A program made the position numbers and the translations under genes. The notes beneath the pieces were generated by a model, which saw nothing but the letters and a program-made list of their open reading frames with translations, searched no databases and had not been told where the DNA came from. From Mimachlamys varia (lineage: Eukaryota; Mollusca; Bivalvia; Pectinida; Pectinidae): 64,000 bases of DNA. Location of the stretch: positions 51,912,322 to 51,976,321 of the forward strand of contig OX392528.1 of NCBI GenBank assembly GCA_947623455.1. The letters are read 5' to 3'. Of this stretch, positions 11,946-23,845 are shown in pieces (positions within the stretch are counted from its first letter, which is position 1; each line of letters begins with the position of its first letter).

Positions 11946-14900
11946 AGATGCATTTCAATAAAAAGAAATACCCTCATGCTTGCAAGTTCAGAAACATTAA
12001 AGAATATGACTGTACACTTGTGTAATTAAAATGAATTCCGCCCAACAGTATTCCTATATAAAATTGAATAGAGCGGGCTTTACAATATTTGTATAGCAAT
12101 TGACCCAATAGAGACATCCCTATAATGGCAATGCGAAAGTGCAGGTTTGGTGCGACCGTACATGTTAGTACAGTAGCACTTTGCCATTTGAGGTTTAGTA
12201 TTGATTGTTGGTTTTTCAATATGGACCAAGTGTTGTTGGTCGCCTTAAACCAATTGTAACATACATCATGGTTTGGTCTATAGCTGAATAATGACAGAGT
12301 CGCATGATCTACTGAGAGAAACATGCGCGCTATCGGTCAGGGGAGAAACTAGTAGCTATTTCCAAACACGTATAACTCAAGACTGCCCTCCGTGATTGGA
12401 AACACAAACCAAACTTTCGTAAACACTTTAAAGAGTCGCATTTCGAAACAAAACCACTTAACTTAGGTTGAGGTTAAATAAATGGAATCTGTAGGCCGGG
12501 ATGCCAGTCTAAAGTAAACCTCGCTGAACTAGTAATCTGACGTTATTGATTGAAACCATGTGTCAATTATCATCGCGACAAGATTGTGTGATTTCATTTG
12601 ACTTTTCTTCAATTCAATCGAGCAAACACCATATAATTTTCGTGCTCTCTTATTCAATATCACTATGATCTTAAAACATCACAACTTGCCAAAGATAAAA
12701 CAATAAACTGCATGGGCATGGATTCGGCGATTTCTCATTGGTAATATATTCTTTCTTACTTGTTGGACAAGAAATGACTACAACTGCAATATGTTATCTT
12801 CAAATTGTTATATCGAGGCCCGACACGTGTCTAGACATGACGTCATGTGCCTTACCAACGCCGCCTAGCAACGCATCCGGGTTCCAACGTTGCTAAGAGC
12901 TTCAGACGTCCTTGCATACGGATGACCTTTAAAGACATGATTATGGGAATACTTGAATAAGCACAAAACTCTCACACCTTCCCGAGACCTGGTTACACCT
13001 GTTTTTTTATTATAGATTCTAAATATCTCTTCGTTTTACTTTATAATAGATTAAGTCTTGCCGTTCCAAGTGTGAGTTCAACTAATATCCCAGTACTTTT
13101 TGCTATGGTAAATTTGGCGTTATGATATGATTCAAATGAAACTTCAAATTGCAAGTTGGCATTGATTTTGGATACTAAATATAATCAAGTAATAAATTGT
13201 TTGATAAATATATAATGACTCAACAATTTTTAATTTTAATCAAGTATCTATTTAAATAATTGTATGCGTCATGTATATTTATCTTTTTAATAGAACATCT
13301 ATCTTTCTAAAAGAAATGTAATACTAGAAGCTGCAGTTATAGAGGATATCTAACATTGTCTTCAGTAATACCAAATATATTTCACGAGTGGGGCTAATAT
13401 TTTGATATTTATTACATTTTTATTGTAAAATCTACAGTGGCATATTTGATTTTCCCAAATGTCGTTTGTAATCAGCGTTCAAATAAAAAAAAGTGACATA
13501 TCTCACTAGTGAAAAATATCACTTTCATAGAATTAATAATTTTCGATAGTTCACGGATAAAAATGTTATAAAATATGCTACTCGCCTAAAGACTCGTGAC
13601 GTGTTAAATTATTTAACTTACCCAATATTGTACGATCTCAAATATTGCCATTTAATCACCATCTAAATTATTAGTGTAGAATTAGACAATATCTCATTTA
13701 TTTATTTATCAACAGAAAACAAGATCAAAACGTTCAACCATCATTAATTAGGGAAATCAAATTACAGTAATAGTTTGGGGTTAGCACGTGTTATACCTCA
13801 CGTGTTGGTGCAAGCCCGAGCGTACACGAATGGAACACACACAATCCTTTCGGGATTCCAATATCGTGTCCTTTTCACTTTCCGTTAGTTGTTTATTTAG
13901 AGTTTAAATTCCCAGAAGTACCGAATGCCTGGAAGGCTAGTTTGACCGATACTAATATCATGCTACATTTTCCCCATCACACTTTTCTGTAGTGGGTGTC
14001 AACATGGCTGCCTAACGCCTACTAACCAGTGTAGAAAAGGTTCCGCGGTTAGGCATCGATCTAATGATGCCAAAACCTTCGAAATAAATTTCGTGATTTA
14101 TGGTATATGAACGTCAAGTAAATTCTATCTTAATTATTATACCAAAAGCTTATACTTCTGAGATATACTTTTGTCCGTTTGTACATAATGTGAATCAGTT
14201 TATTACATTTTACCAATGAAATACAAGAAAATCAACTCAAAGAATGTTATACCATCACTGTTTATATCATCAATGGTGACGATAAAAGAAATAGTATTTT
14301 ATGAATCAACCATATTTTATTGCAAAATACCTTCAGGATTGTAACTTGGAAGTTGTATATATCATTACTAGTGATGATATAAGTTAAGGTCCAATATCAC
14401 TTCGCACTATTTGTGCTATATCATACATTGTAAACGTTCAAATTATACATGGTATAACGAAATTTGAAAACTGTCATAGTGGTATGGCCCAAACCGACGG
14501 AACAATTCGAATTAAACAATCTTTGAGTCATACGAGATCGACAAAATAAACTTCGCCTACACTATTGCGTGTTCGCATATGTCGAGTGATATGGAAAAGG
14601 TCATACAATAACCTTTAAGTACAACGCATTCGTCAAAAGAAATCACGGAAATACCATGCTTTAGAATATGGTTTATGTGAGTGATATGATCTTTCAATGA
14701 TATCGGTCCATGTTTAGCCATACATTTATAAAGTTCAGCATCGGTCAGACCCTCATGTTGTCTCTTTGACATTTGTTTTGATGTGACAATATTAAAGCTA
14801 TATTTGTTCTTGTACACCATTAGAAAATAATTAAAGGTTCATGTTGTGCACCGGTGACAAGAAATATTGCTATATTTGAATCAATTCGAACCAACTTTGA

Positions 14901-15221
14901 TTATCTTGAGATTCCAACGGGATATTTTTACTGGGTCCTATTTCAATGTTTTATCATCAACTTATTGGATATTTATCTCGATCAGGAAGTTGAAAGCGAG
15001 TTCTCTCTACTCACGTAATGATGCTGCAATGTTTACCTTAAGAACCTGTATAAGTAGAGATTTTAAAATTGGTTTCTTAACACAGAGTTATCAGGTTTTA
15101 CTGTACTTTTATAATATACACATTTTTGAAGTACACGGTTTGAAATTATACAAAACTAGTTTAACTTTACTTCTAGATTAATAAATTAAAGGGATTTTAC
15201 GCACCTGACCCTTCTGCTTCT
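11946..15221. other. 3.3-kb stretch without recognised gene
   Basis: AT-rich. It includes a small CpG-richer patch (12,820-12,920) with a GACACGTGTC palindrome and a TGACGTCA octamer. The open frames at 11,974-12,324 and 14,557-14,820 (minus) match no family I know and have no convincing splice context. Confidence 0.4.
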
Positions 15222-15400
15222 ACATTAGTTTGGAAATTTCGGATTCCCACCTTTTGGCCCCTAGCATCACTGAAGAGTCCTAGGAGGACGAAACAGCTGT
15301 ATGGGGCAGTTGAATTCATTTTTTCGGCACACTGTATCTATTAGTAAATTTTAAATGTGCAGCACATGTATGTGTTACGTCACCTTTCCACAGGTATGTT
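15222..15400 (+). mobile_element. Hammerhead-bearing dispersed repeat, copy at 15.3 kb
   Basis: Shares with 47,800-48,000 and 48,150-48,345 the words gacccttctgcttctac, cccaccttttggcccctagc, the hammerhead block, ggcacactgtatctatt and cacatgtatgtg. Copy similarity extends about 100 bp on each side of the ribozyme. Confidence 0.75.
15264..15307 (+). ncRNA. Hammerhead ribozyme, intact core
   Basis: Layout, 5' to 3': stem I strand gcatca; conserved core ctgaaga (CUGANGA); stem II gtcc-tagga-ggac; conserved gaaac; very short palindromic helix III (cagctg); ta, the expected cleavage point after A15301; then the stem I partner tggggc, which pairs with gcatca except for one A-G mismatch. All core nucleotides I can check are present. 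A helix III with no loop suggests that two molecules, or two tandem copies, act together, as described for minimal hammerheads of Penelope-like retroelements. Activity is inferred, not shown. Confidence 0.72.
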
Positions 15401-15854
15401 ATCCTAACGGCTCTGAATGATTTTTTCCCATCAATTATTCTAAATTTCTTCTTCTTTTCCAGTAAATGTCACATTCTTGAAAATCATTTAATGGTTAGTT
15501 TAGTACTGACATGATTTATCATTAGTATTAACTGGGTTTTTTTTTTGCATTTTCATTGAATAACCACAGGTGTTCGATAGGTTCTTTGCCGACTGAGACA
15601 GTGTTAATTCCTTTAAGTGGAAAGTCAGTGTCTACTAATACAATCTTTTGTCCTTTCCGGATTAAATTTAAGCACGACAGCGTTAATATACATCCCAATG
15701 TCTGTGAGTCAAGCTTTCAGACGTTCCGTTCGTGTTCCCTTTCCGACCGATGTGATCACCATTACAATTTTGTATATATTTTTTGTCATAGGCGATTGTG
15801 CTGGATTTCTAATATGTTATAAGGGTGGTAATCGTACATTCTCTTATGGTTTAC

Positions 15855-16200
15855 TTGGTCACCATCTTTGTCCTACTGCGAAATATTCTGTATCTTTAAG
15901 TGATATGAAGATGGATGTTTTTGAGTATGCTTTTTAGTCTGTTTACTTGTTGTGATTGACAATAATACGCGGTTCTCATTTTGAGAAATTGATGTTTACT
16001 TGGATGTGTTGCAAATATTTACATGGCGGGTGTCGTCGATGAAGCAGAAGACGCTTAATCTTCCGGATTACCTGGTCTTATTATCTTGTACTTTTACAAT
16101 GGTCTCCATGAACACGTTAATCTTTCCTTCATATTTTGTCCCTGGTTTAATCGATTTTGATTTTGGATTATGATTTTGTTAACGCTTAGGTATCTCTAAT
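15855..16200 (+). mobile_element. RT retroelement 3' part
   Basis: Canonical tail with ggcgggtgtcgtcgatgaag and the end gttaacgcttaggtatctct. Degenerate RT end upstream (tgatatgaagatggatgttt). Tail to tail with the copy at 16,410. Confidence 0.83.
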
Positions 16201-16409
16201 TTATTTTCGTTTGCTTGTGTTTTAAGTCCAATTAACAGCTATGATCATTAAGGACATGCCATGTTTTGATGGTGGAGGAAAGCTGACGTTCCCGGGGAAA
16301 TACCACCGACCAACAGTTTTTTCCAAGGCACCGATATATTCAAACACCATTCAGCACTAGTCTTATTGTTTGTAGACATCTGACAGTATTCATGTTAAAT
16401 TTAAAAACA

Positions 16410-16980
16410 AATAGAGAATACCAAAGCGTAAAAAATCAATACAATCCAAACTCAAAATCGATTAAACTAGGGGCAAAATTCGAAAAAGGAAAGATCCATA
16501 TGGAGACCATTGTAAAAGTACAAGAAAATAAGTACAGGTGTTCTGGAAGAGTAAGCTTCATCAACGACACCCGCCATCAAATCTTCGAAATGAGAAACGA
16601 GACAAAGATGGCGACCATAAATCTTGCCCATAGTTCTGATCAACCTGCATCTCTCGAATCTCTATGTTGTTAGTTTGTTTGTCAGCAGTTGACATCGATC
16701 AGGAAAATCATGATATTTAGAGCAAGGCCTAGAATAACGAATCAATTGCGGCATGTAAACACCATGGGTTGGGATGTTACTAACAAGAAATGGAAAGTTC
16801 ACGATCAGAAAATTGAAATCGTCATGTGTATCGTATAGCTTATTAGTAAGCTGTTCATGTTGGTCATAGTTTCAGTAAACATCGAAGTAAGCAGCTGACG
16901 TAGATGAGTATGTTAAGAAGTTCCGAAGGGCATATACGATCGACGTGGTCAGAAAACTTCTTGTTGTTTCAAAGGGTGAT
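16410..16980 (-). mobile_element. RT retroelement 3' half, minus strand
   Basis: Starts at agagaataccaaagcgt and extends past the tail into the RT frame. The segment near 16,820-16,860 is the complement of the TKLYDKRDDF region, and 16,930-16,960 is the complement of the VDRIYP region. Several indels and stops. Confidence 0.82.
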
Positions 16981-18674
16981 CAATGGAAACTGAAAATGAT
17001 AGCATGTAGTATTACAGCAGATGTTGTCATGCCTTTGTTTTCTTTAATGCAAACGTTGAATTGATCGCAAGCGAGTCAGATAAAAACACAAAGCATCTGA
17101 TGTATAAAACGACATGCAGCCAAGCTGATTTTAAATATCTCGAAAAGCATCATCTTTTTCTATACTTAAATTATTAGGACTACCCGTGCACAAGCTATTC
17201 TCATGAGTGACTTGATGCCTTTTCGTGAAGTAATATATCATGCTTTTGATGAAAGTAATTAGAAAACGTTTATAACTAAACTAATCGTAACCACAATCAC
17301 GGCTGTCGTAAAAAAAAAACCAGAGATAGTGCACAATGACCTTCATAAAAAATGACCTTTAATCAGACTTTCTCTGTCTCTGAAATTGTACACTTTTATA
17401 GATAAAGAGATCATGATTGACATGTTTAATGGTTTGTCGTGTACTGCGTAAGAAGACAATAGACCACGTCAATGCAATACGGCATTACACTCGCCTTTAG
17501 ACTCTTTCATCACTGGCCAGGATCTTTTTGCATCTGATTGTCTTGGAGTTTTATGTGTTTCTTTTTAAGGATTATAAAGAAAGGGATGATTACGACGTGT
17601 GGGAAGATTAAAAAAATATCTTCATGAGAAAATGCTATTGAGGTTTCGGTAAAAGAATTTTAAGGGCGTTAAGGGTTATTTTTTGCCTCATAAGATGTAC
17701 AAATGCTAAACTGAATTGATTAAGAAGCAATTTCTTATCTTACCATTTTCTTCCAAAACACCACTGGTTTTATGTCACGGCCCGGTACATTTTGTACCAC
17801 ATTTAAAATTACACAACGCGAAGTCAATTGTGGTGGCAAACTCTCATCTCCTGACCCCTCCTACTACATAAATAGTGTCCTTTATAGCTACAAAATGCGT
17901 TTTGATGCAGAAATAAACACATTATTGTGATTGAGGACAGTTAGAATGGAGAAAGCATCCACTTCTCACTTGCAAAAAAATCGAATGAACACTGACAAGA
18001 CAATATTTAAGCGTGTCAAATATTTATTTGTTTGTTGTATGCAGCGGCTTTCAAACATTGAAAAGTGTTTGTTGGTTTCCTTCAAAATGACAAATTTTCA
18101 ACCTGATATCTCTCAACAGAGAATGATCAGGCATTGCATAACAAAACATGAGTTAAAGTCTTTTTTGCAATTTCATATCTCCTAGACGTATAACCGAATT
18201 AATTTGAAATTTCATATCTGTGCACCTCGTTTATATCCGATTATGAAAATAGCAAATAATTTTAAATCCCTGGTGAGGCTAAATATCAACCTTATGATCC
18301 TGATTTTTATTTTTTTATTTTATTTATGTATTAATTTATTTATTTTTGTTATTTGAAATTTATTTCATAATGACAAAAATGACCAAGAAGTCATTTTCTA
18401 TGACTGACAGCGATAATGTAATGAAACATATCAGATCATCATGACGTTGTCTTAACTTATCTTTAGCAGAAAGAAATCCCTGATTTTGTCAACAAAACAA
18501 AAAACCCAGAATATGATTCATGAGAGAAGTGGAGTCAAAGTGATATTTTGCTTTTACTTTATATTCTGATATAATTGAAGATAAATCGACAACGTTTTAT
18601 AATACCATGTATATGATATAGTCATTGTAGTTAGTTGTCATTGTAAAGTGGTTCAAGTTCAAGATTGTTAAGAA
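16981..18674. other. Non-coding stretch
   Basis: No supported exon. An open frame at 17,931-18,185 (+) has no recognisable domain. Confidence 0.45.
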
Positions 18675-19510
18675 ACAAAATCAGAGAATACCAAAGCGTC
18701 AACAAAACCATTATCTGAACTCGAAATCGATTAAGCTAGGGACACAATATGAACAAAGGAAAGATTTCCATGGAAACCCTTGTAGTTCCGAAAGGGTAAA
18801 CGTCTTCTGCCTTATCGATGATATCCGCCATGTAATTCTAGGTGAGTTCGAGGTAAATGTCATGGCCTCAAAGTGACAAGTGAGGCACCATTCTCAATCA
18901 CAACAATCCGGTATACTAATAAGCATATCCGAAACCGTCCACTTTTATATCGTAAAAGGTTGTACAATATTTCTCGATGAGACCAAGATGGCGACCATAC
19001 AACTTCCTGTGTTTCACGAATCCCTATGCCGTAAGTTGGTTCGTCAGTAGCTGACATATATCACGGAAATCACGATATTTAGAGCAAGTTGTAGAAAAAT
19101 TGATCAACTGCGACATGTCAACAGCATAAGAAGGAGAAACAGGGATGTAACTATCAAGAAAGGGAAAGTTCACGATCGGAACATCGAACTCGTCACGTTT
19201 ATCGTACAATTTAGTAGTAAGCTGCCCGTGTTGGTCATAGTTTAAGTAAAGAAGTAAGAAGCTGATGTAGACAATTCTGCATCGTATCCTTGATTACAAG
19301 TTCAAGAGTATATATGATCGACAATGTCAGCAGATTCTTTGTTATTATAGACAATACATTGTCAATATACCTGAAAATGGAATTAAAACATGTAGAAGAG
19401 TATGTTGTGTCCTTGATTAATAGTTCAGAATGGTATATACGATCGACTAGGTCAGCAGCTTCTTGTTGATTATAGTTGATTAATTCAGCCTCGTATAAGA
19501 ACAAAAACAA
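18675..19510 (-). mobile_element. RT retroelement pseudogene, best minus-strand copy
   Basis: Read on the minus strand in order: FRYIDNVLS (catalytic YIDD box, second Asp lost) near 19,350-19,375; VDRIYHSELLIKDTT near 19,400-19,450; YDKRDEFDVPIVNFPFLDSY near 19,145-19,205; then SPSWSHREI and the family tail ending at 18,675. Part of the RT region is duplicated or rearranged (19,235-19,510). This lineage is common as stray RT frames in invertebrate genomes. A Penelope-like affiliation is my inference. Not functional: frameshifts, stops and a broken active site. Confidence 0.87.
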
Positions 19511-20094
19511 GTCAACGAAAGAATGCTACCAGTCTGTTGGAAAATCTTTCCTCCAAAAGTGAGATATGGTCAACCAGGAATTAAATCATTTGTACTATAT
19601 CTTCTTAAGTATATTTCATCTTATTTTGTTATGTTTTTCAAAAAGTATGCTCCATGGTAGCTCACAACCATATATTTGATCGCCGACCACCTTTCTATGA
19701 AAAGAAAGCTCTCATAATGATAGACCAAAGACGTCCTTTCAGTTTGATATGTAGTATGGTAGTGCATAGAGTTAAAAAATCAAAGGTTGTGATAGAGGAA
19801 ACATTTTGTGAGAATGGGTTGCTCAAGGCTGATCAAAGATCTTTCGAGTTTTTCAAAATCCCCATATACACGAGCATGTAAGGCTAGCACATCACGATAA
19901 TTCTTACAAATATAACTATAATATGTTTCACTATACACCACTCACCTGGAGCAATATTGCCAGGTATGGCTACTAGAGGTGTTTCGTTTGCTCGTTTACA
20001 CAGCCGATACTGCTTGCTATATATAACAAATACAAATGCATCTTCATATTTAAAATAGTATATCCTGGTACCATACCTTCATTCTACCACTGAC

Positions 20095-20233
20095 GCGGTA
20101 TGTGAAATTTCTAAAAGATCTTCTGATCGGTCGTGAACGCTCCCTTTACGAAAATGTTTCGTTTACCATGCCGCATACCAAACTAAAAGAACGTCTTTTC
20201 GTTACCTCATTTAATATTAAAGCTCTCTTTTGA
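20095..20233 (+). mobile_element. RT retroelement 5' RT-region fragment, left half
   Basis: Shares words (aaagatcttctgatcg, ctaaaagaacgtctt) with 39,135-39,265, placing it upstream of the central RT block. Its continuation (aagaaaggaagacaacaatac) starts only at about 20,455, after a nested copy. Confidence 0.65.
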
Positions 20234-20445
20234 TTTGATGTTTACATGGATGTGACAAAGATTAACATGGTGGGTGACGTCGATGAAGCAGAAGACGCTT
20301 GCTCTTCGGGAACACCTGATCTTATTCTCTTGTACTTTTACAAGAGTCTCCATGTAAATCTTTCCTTTGTTCATATTTGCCCCTGGTTTAATCGATTTTG
20401 AGTTTGGATTATGATTTTGTTAACAATTCGGTATTCTCTTAATTA
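20234..20445 (+). mobile_element. 5'-truncated RT retroelement tail, nested
   Basis: Begins at gatgtttacatggatgtgac and runs through the canonical tail to ttcggtattctct. It interrupts an older copy of the same family whose homologous sequence stops at 20,233 and resumes at about 20,455. Confidence 0.75.
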
Positions 20446-20454
20446 TTATTATTT

Positions 20455-21275
20455 CTAAGAAAGGAAGACAACAATACAAATATATAATTGTGAGCTTTTT
20501 TTCTCGAACATACTTTCTGAAAAAAAAACACACAACATAAATATTCATTACGAAGGATTGAATTTTTGGTTGACAATATCTTTGTTTAGTTTGGGAGGAG
20601 GGGGTGTCTTTCCGGCAGACAGTCGCTATCCCTTTGGTAATAAACTGTGCCCCACTCTTGGCTGACTTGTTGTTTTCATACGAGGCTAATTTGTCGAAGA
20701 GCTTTTTAGGACAGGTAACAAATTCACTCGCTTATATACAAGTAGTGTGCTGTATCGATCAAATGTACACTTCTGATCTTGATGTTTTATTTATTAATTT
20801 TTCTGATCGCGAACTTCTCTTTTACATGTTGTAGTTATTTCGTAAATTATTCTAGGGCTTGTGCTAAATATCGAGATATTTTTTATAGATGCCGGCTGCT
20901 AACAACACAAGGATCCGACAGGTGTAGTTTGATGAAGAATATGGACAGTTCATATATGTATACATCCTTGTATAATATGAAGGTGGACTTTTTTAAACTA
21001 CTCATTGGTATGTCTTGTTATGCTTGAAAACGTATATCAGTTCTTATTTTGAGGCTGTAACATCATATTTGGATGTGACCTAGATTTAGATATGACGGGT
21101 GTTGTCGGTGAAATAGGAAACACTTACTTTTCCATAACACTTGGTCTTTTTCTCTTGAAACGTTTTCTATGGTATCCCGTAAATATTCCCTTTCCTCATA
21201 TTTTGACTCTATTTTACTTGATTTTGGATTGAAATTATTATTTTGTTGACCCTCGTGATCGGTATTCTCGGTTTA
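20455..21275 (+). mobile_element. RT retroelement pseudogene, right half of interrupted copy
   Basis: Contains RQTVAIPLVINCAPLLADL (20,615-20,670), the clearest surviving central RT block of the family, followed by a degraded RT end and a diverged tail (21,080-21,265, ending ggtattctcgg). Frameshifted and dead. Confidence 0.83.
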
Positions 21276-21409
21276 ATGGGTTTGTTTGTTTAATTGTATT
21301 ATTTATTTATTAATTTTTGATTTGTATTTGTGTTTTTTAGAGTATGATGAAATCTCCCCTATCGTTAAAAAACGAAATAATTTTGAATAGAAGACACACA
21401 TCGGTAGCG

Positions 21410-21570
21410 GAACTGGAATGGGTCTATCGTCAGCAACCAGACATCTCATTTGGAAGAGCCTTCGTCTAGAGCTCGGAAAGTCTGGGTTCGAACCTCGGTC
21501 CGGTTGTGCATTTTCCCCATCTTGTAATGCAAATCCATTGTTGACGGAGCTGATATTACCAATTGCCATA
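21410..21570 (+). mobile_element. tRNA-derived SINE, copy 1
   Basis: Shares its head with the copy at 32,480 (tgggtctatcgtcagcaacc). A-box-like catctcatttgg and B box gggttcgaacctc have tRNA spacing. An intact tRNA cloverleaf is not formed. Confidence 0.75.
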
Positions 21571-22126
21571 TAGGCCTTCTGTTTGATGATTATTACTCAT
21601 ATCGAGTAATTTATTTATCTCTGTCAGGTTCGTAAACCACGGATGCAGCTCGCTTGAAATTAATCCCTTGCCCATCATGGGTCATAGAACCAATCTTAAT
21701 AAGAAAACGGTATTACGGTCAATAGTGTAATATTACGCCATCACTTTTATAAAAAAAAAAATCAAAAAGATGATACTTCTTATCTTGCTAATCTGAAATG
21801 TCATTAAAAGTCACACGTAAGATTTTGAAACGTAAATGTGTTGGTGTCGTTTGATAAGATCGCAATTTACAAATAGGACGCTGGGTTAGGTTTCAGTAAA
21901 GAAAACGAAGTAAATTGAGCACAAAGATCGAATAATGGAAAAATATTTATATATATTCTTATATTGCACATACACACAAAATCTCATATTTCACAAGAAC
22001 ACTATCAGTCTCTCAAAATTGTTTTCAGATTTTCAGCAATCAATTTAACATGAAACGAAATTTTAACACACGTCCATCCATGAACACCATTCTGAAATCT
22101 CAAAAGTTCTTTGTTATTATGATAAT
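21571..22126. other. 3' flank of the GPB5 gene
   Basis: Presumed 3' untranslated and downstream sequence of the minus-strand hormone gene. I cannot fix a polyadenylation site. Confidence 0.4.
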
Positions 22127-22324
22127 TCAGCCGTTTAAATTTTCACAACTGGTGAATTCAGAGTCACATGATCCACAGACACAATGCGTGGCATCGTACA
22201 CCGTGTAGGTGGGGTCGGGATGGAGTGGGTGACAGTGTGTGAGGGTCCACGTCCGCTTCCTCAGGCCGCCGAACGTACACACAGAATGGTTACTTATTTT
22301 GTATGGAATGCGAAAGTCTGGAGT
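22127..22324 (-). CDS. GPB5: Glycoprotein hormone beta-5, exon 2 (C-terminal half)
   Basis: Second coding exon of a thyrostimulin beta subunit, 65 codons plus TGA at 22,129-22,127. The acceptor is tatatttcag at 22,325. Frame is phase 0 and joins SSE of exon 1 to TPDFRIPYKISNHSVC. Residues 73-137 carry cysteines at 88, 103, 120, 122, 125 and 132, including HCVCGSC, the usual closing cluster of the beta-5 cystine knot. NHS at residue 84 is a possible N-glycosylation site. The family has ten cysteines and lacks the extra seat-belt pair of vertebrate pituitary beta subunits, as here. The product is a secreted hormone subunit expected to pair with GPA2 and act on an LGR-type receptor. No GPA2 gene was recognised in the window. 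Confidence 0.93.
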   Translation of the reverse strand, partial: TPDFRIPYKISNHSVCTFGGLRKRTWTLTHCHPLHPDPTYTVYDATHCVCGSCDSEFTSCENLNG

Positions 22325-23140
22325 CTGAAATATACATCCATAACATCACAAAGCATGAACTTCAATAACAAACAAATGAATATACAGTAACTGGCCATAA
22401 GTAATGTCGCACCTAACAGTTTTGCAATAGACTTCAGTGTGTTTTCACAAATTTTGAAAATGTCTTCATACAATAACATCTTGACCGATTTCATTGAATT
22501 TTGTTTTTTGATTTTTATACTTGATTGGAGTTTTCAAAACATATTTTTTTAGTGCATATGTAGTCTTTACGCTATATGTGGTTGAGGTGTTCAAAGGCGA
22601 ACTGAAATCACTGAACTGAACATCTCCCTTGACGTCAATGTTACTTTCTTAGAAAATGTGACGTCGAAAATACGCTCCAACTTCAAACAGCTCTAAAACA
22701 AAGCACATTGAAGGCAACTGAACACAGCAATATATTTTTGAAGACTCTGCTCAATGCTGATGCATATCAATAAAGTTGATTAAAATATGTCACACTGTTA
22801 TTGTATAATGACATTTTGAAAATGGTACAGTCCATGAGTTGCGATAATACTTATTGGTCAGATACCGTTCATCAGCATTCAAAGTAAAAAGGTGGAAAAT
22901 GTTTCCATTGTGTTGAACATTTGATCTTACCGTAGGAACAAAAATAAAGTCTATATACCTATACATTAAAATTGTAAAAATCCATGAGTAGAGTGTGTTC
23001 ATAGCTATATATGTAAATATGGAAACAATTATTTTGATATTTAGCTTATTACATAAGAAAGGCTTTACACTTTTATTTTAATGCTTCATTACAAATGTAT
23101 GTCTTAAACCTTGAGGGATTGGCATTGTCGCACATATGCA

Positions 23141-23479
23141 GGGCCTGTATTCAAAAAACCGTTTCAAGCATGGATTTTGAGCTCAAAAGCCGAATCTTTT
23201 GTTCCGATTATCAATTAATCAGACACTACTTTTAATATGTCTATGATTGGGGAAAACATTGGACAAAAATTATTTAAGCAAAAATAAACGTTTTCAAATG
23301 TTTGCATTTGACATTTTCCTTTTTTTGGCATGAGTTAAGAAAGCTTAAATAAAAGTTGTTTTAAGCACTAGAATCCATTCTTGAGCATGAGAACATTAGA
23401 TTTAAGCAAGCAACAAGAAAGGTGATTAAAGTACAAGAATGAATTCTTGAACCCGGTAACGGTTTCTTGAATACGGACC
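23141..23479. mobile_element. MITE in the GPB5 intron
   Basis: About 340 bp with terminal inverted repeats: gggcctgtattcaaaaaaccg at the left, and at the right the complement of ggtccgtattcaagaaaccg. Possible 3-bp direct repeat gca just outside. No coding capacity. Superfamily not assigned. Confidence 0.78.
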
Positions 23480-23597
23480 TAGCAAGTTGCCTCCAAACGA
23501 TTGCTGTGATATAAAGCAATCAACTGAAACTTGAATTTATCTTTCGCAGCCTCATTGCCTTGAGAAAATCTTGAGTGTTGATGAGAACAATGCTTAC

Positions 23598-23813
23598 CTC
23601 GCTAGAATCGCAGCGGCCCCAGCATGACGTCACGGGGATCATATCTTTACAATAAAGTTCAACGCCGCTTTGGGTTCTAAATGGTTTAGAAGCAAACATT
23701 TTGAAGCCTCTTTCAAAACAAGTCGATCGAGGTCCTTCTCCCACACTTCCGCTACATACTGCCAGGAAGGATATCAACAATGTCAGGGGCAGATAACCCC
23801 ATAAGGATACCAT
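23598..23813 (-). CDS. GPB5: Glycoprotein hormone beta-5, exon 1 (signal peptide and N-terminal half)
   Basis: First coding exon, 72 codons from ATG at 23,813 (context acaacATGG) to the donor GAG|gtaagc at 23,598. Residues 1-22 or so form a signal peptide with a hydrophobic core (LPLTLLISFLAV). Mature cysteines lie at 32, 55, 64 and 68. VTSCWGRCDSSE (61-72) is the diagnostic loop of GPB5, close to the CWGRCDSNE form of other invertebrates. Upstream, a good acceptor (tttcctttcag at about 23,844) suggests a 5' untranslated exon further upstream. The 1.27-kb intron to exon 2 holds a MITE. Total predicted precursor is 137 aa, a normal length for the family. Confidence 0.93.
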
Positions 23814-23845
23814 GTTGTTGTTGTTGTTTTTAAATACTCCAAACT

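Noticed and set aside
11974..12324. 116-codon minus frame
   Set aside because: No recognised family or splice context.
14557..14820. 87-codon minus frame with fairly normal composition
   Set aside because: No known motif, weak donor-like site only, no partner exon found.
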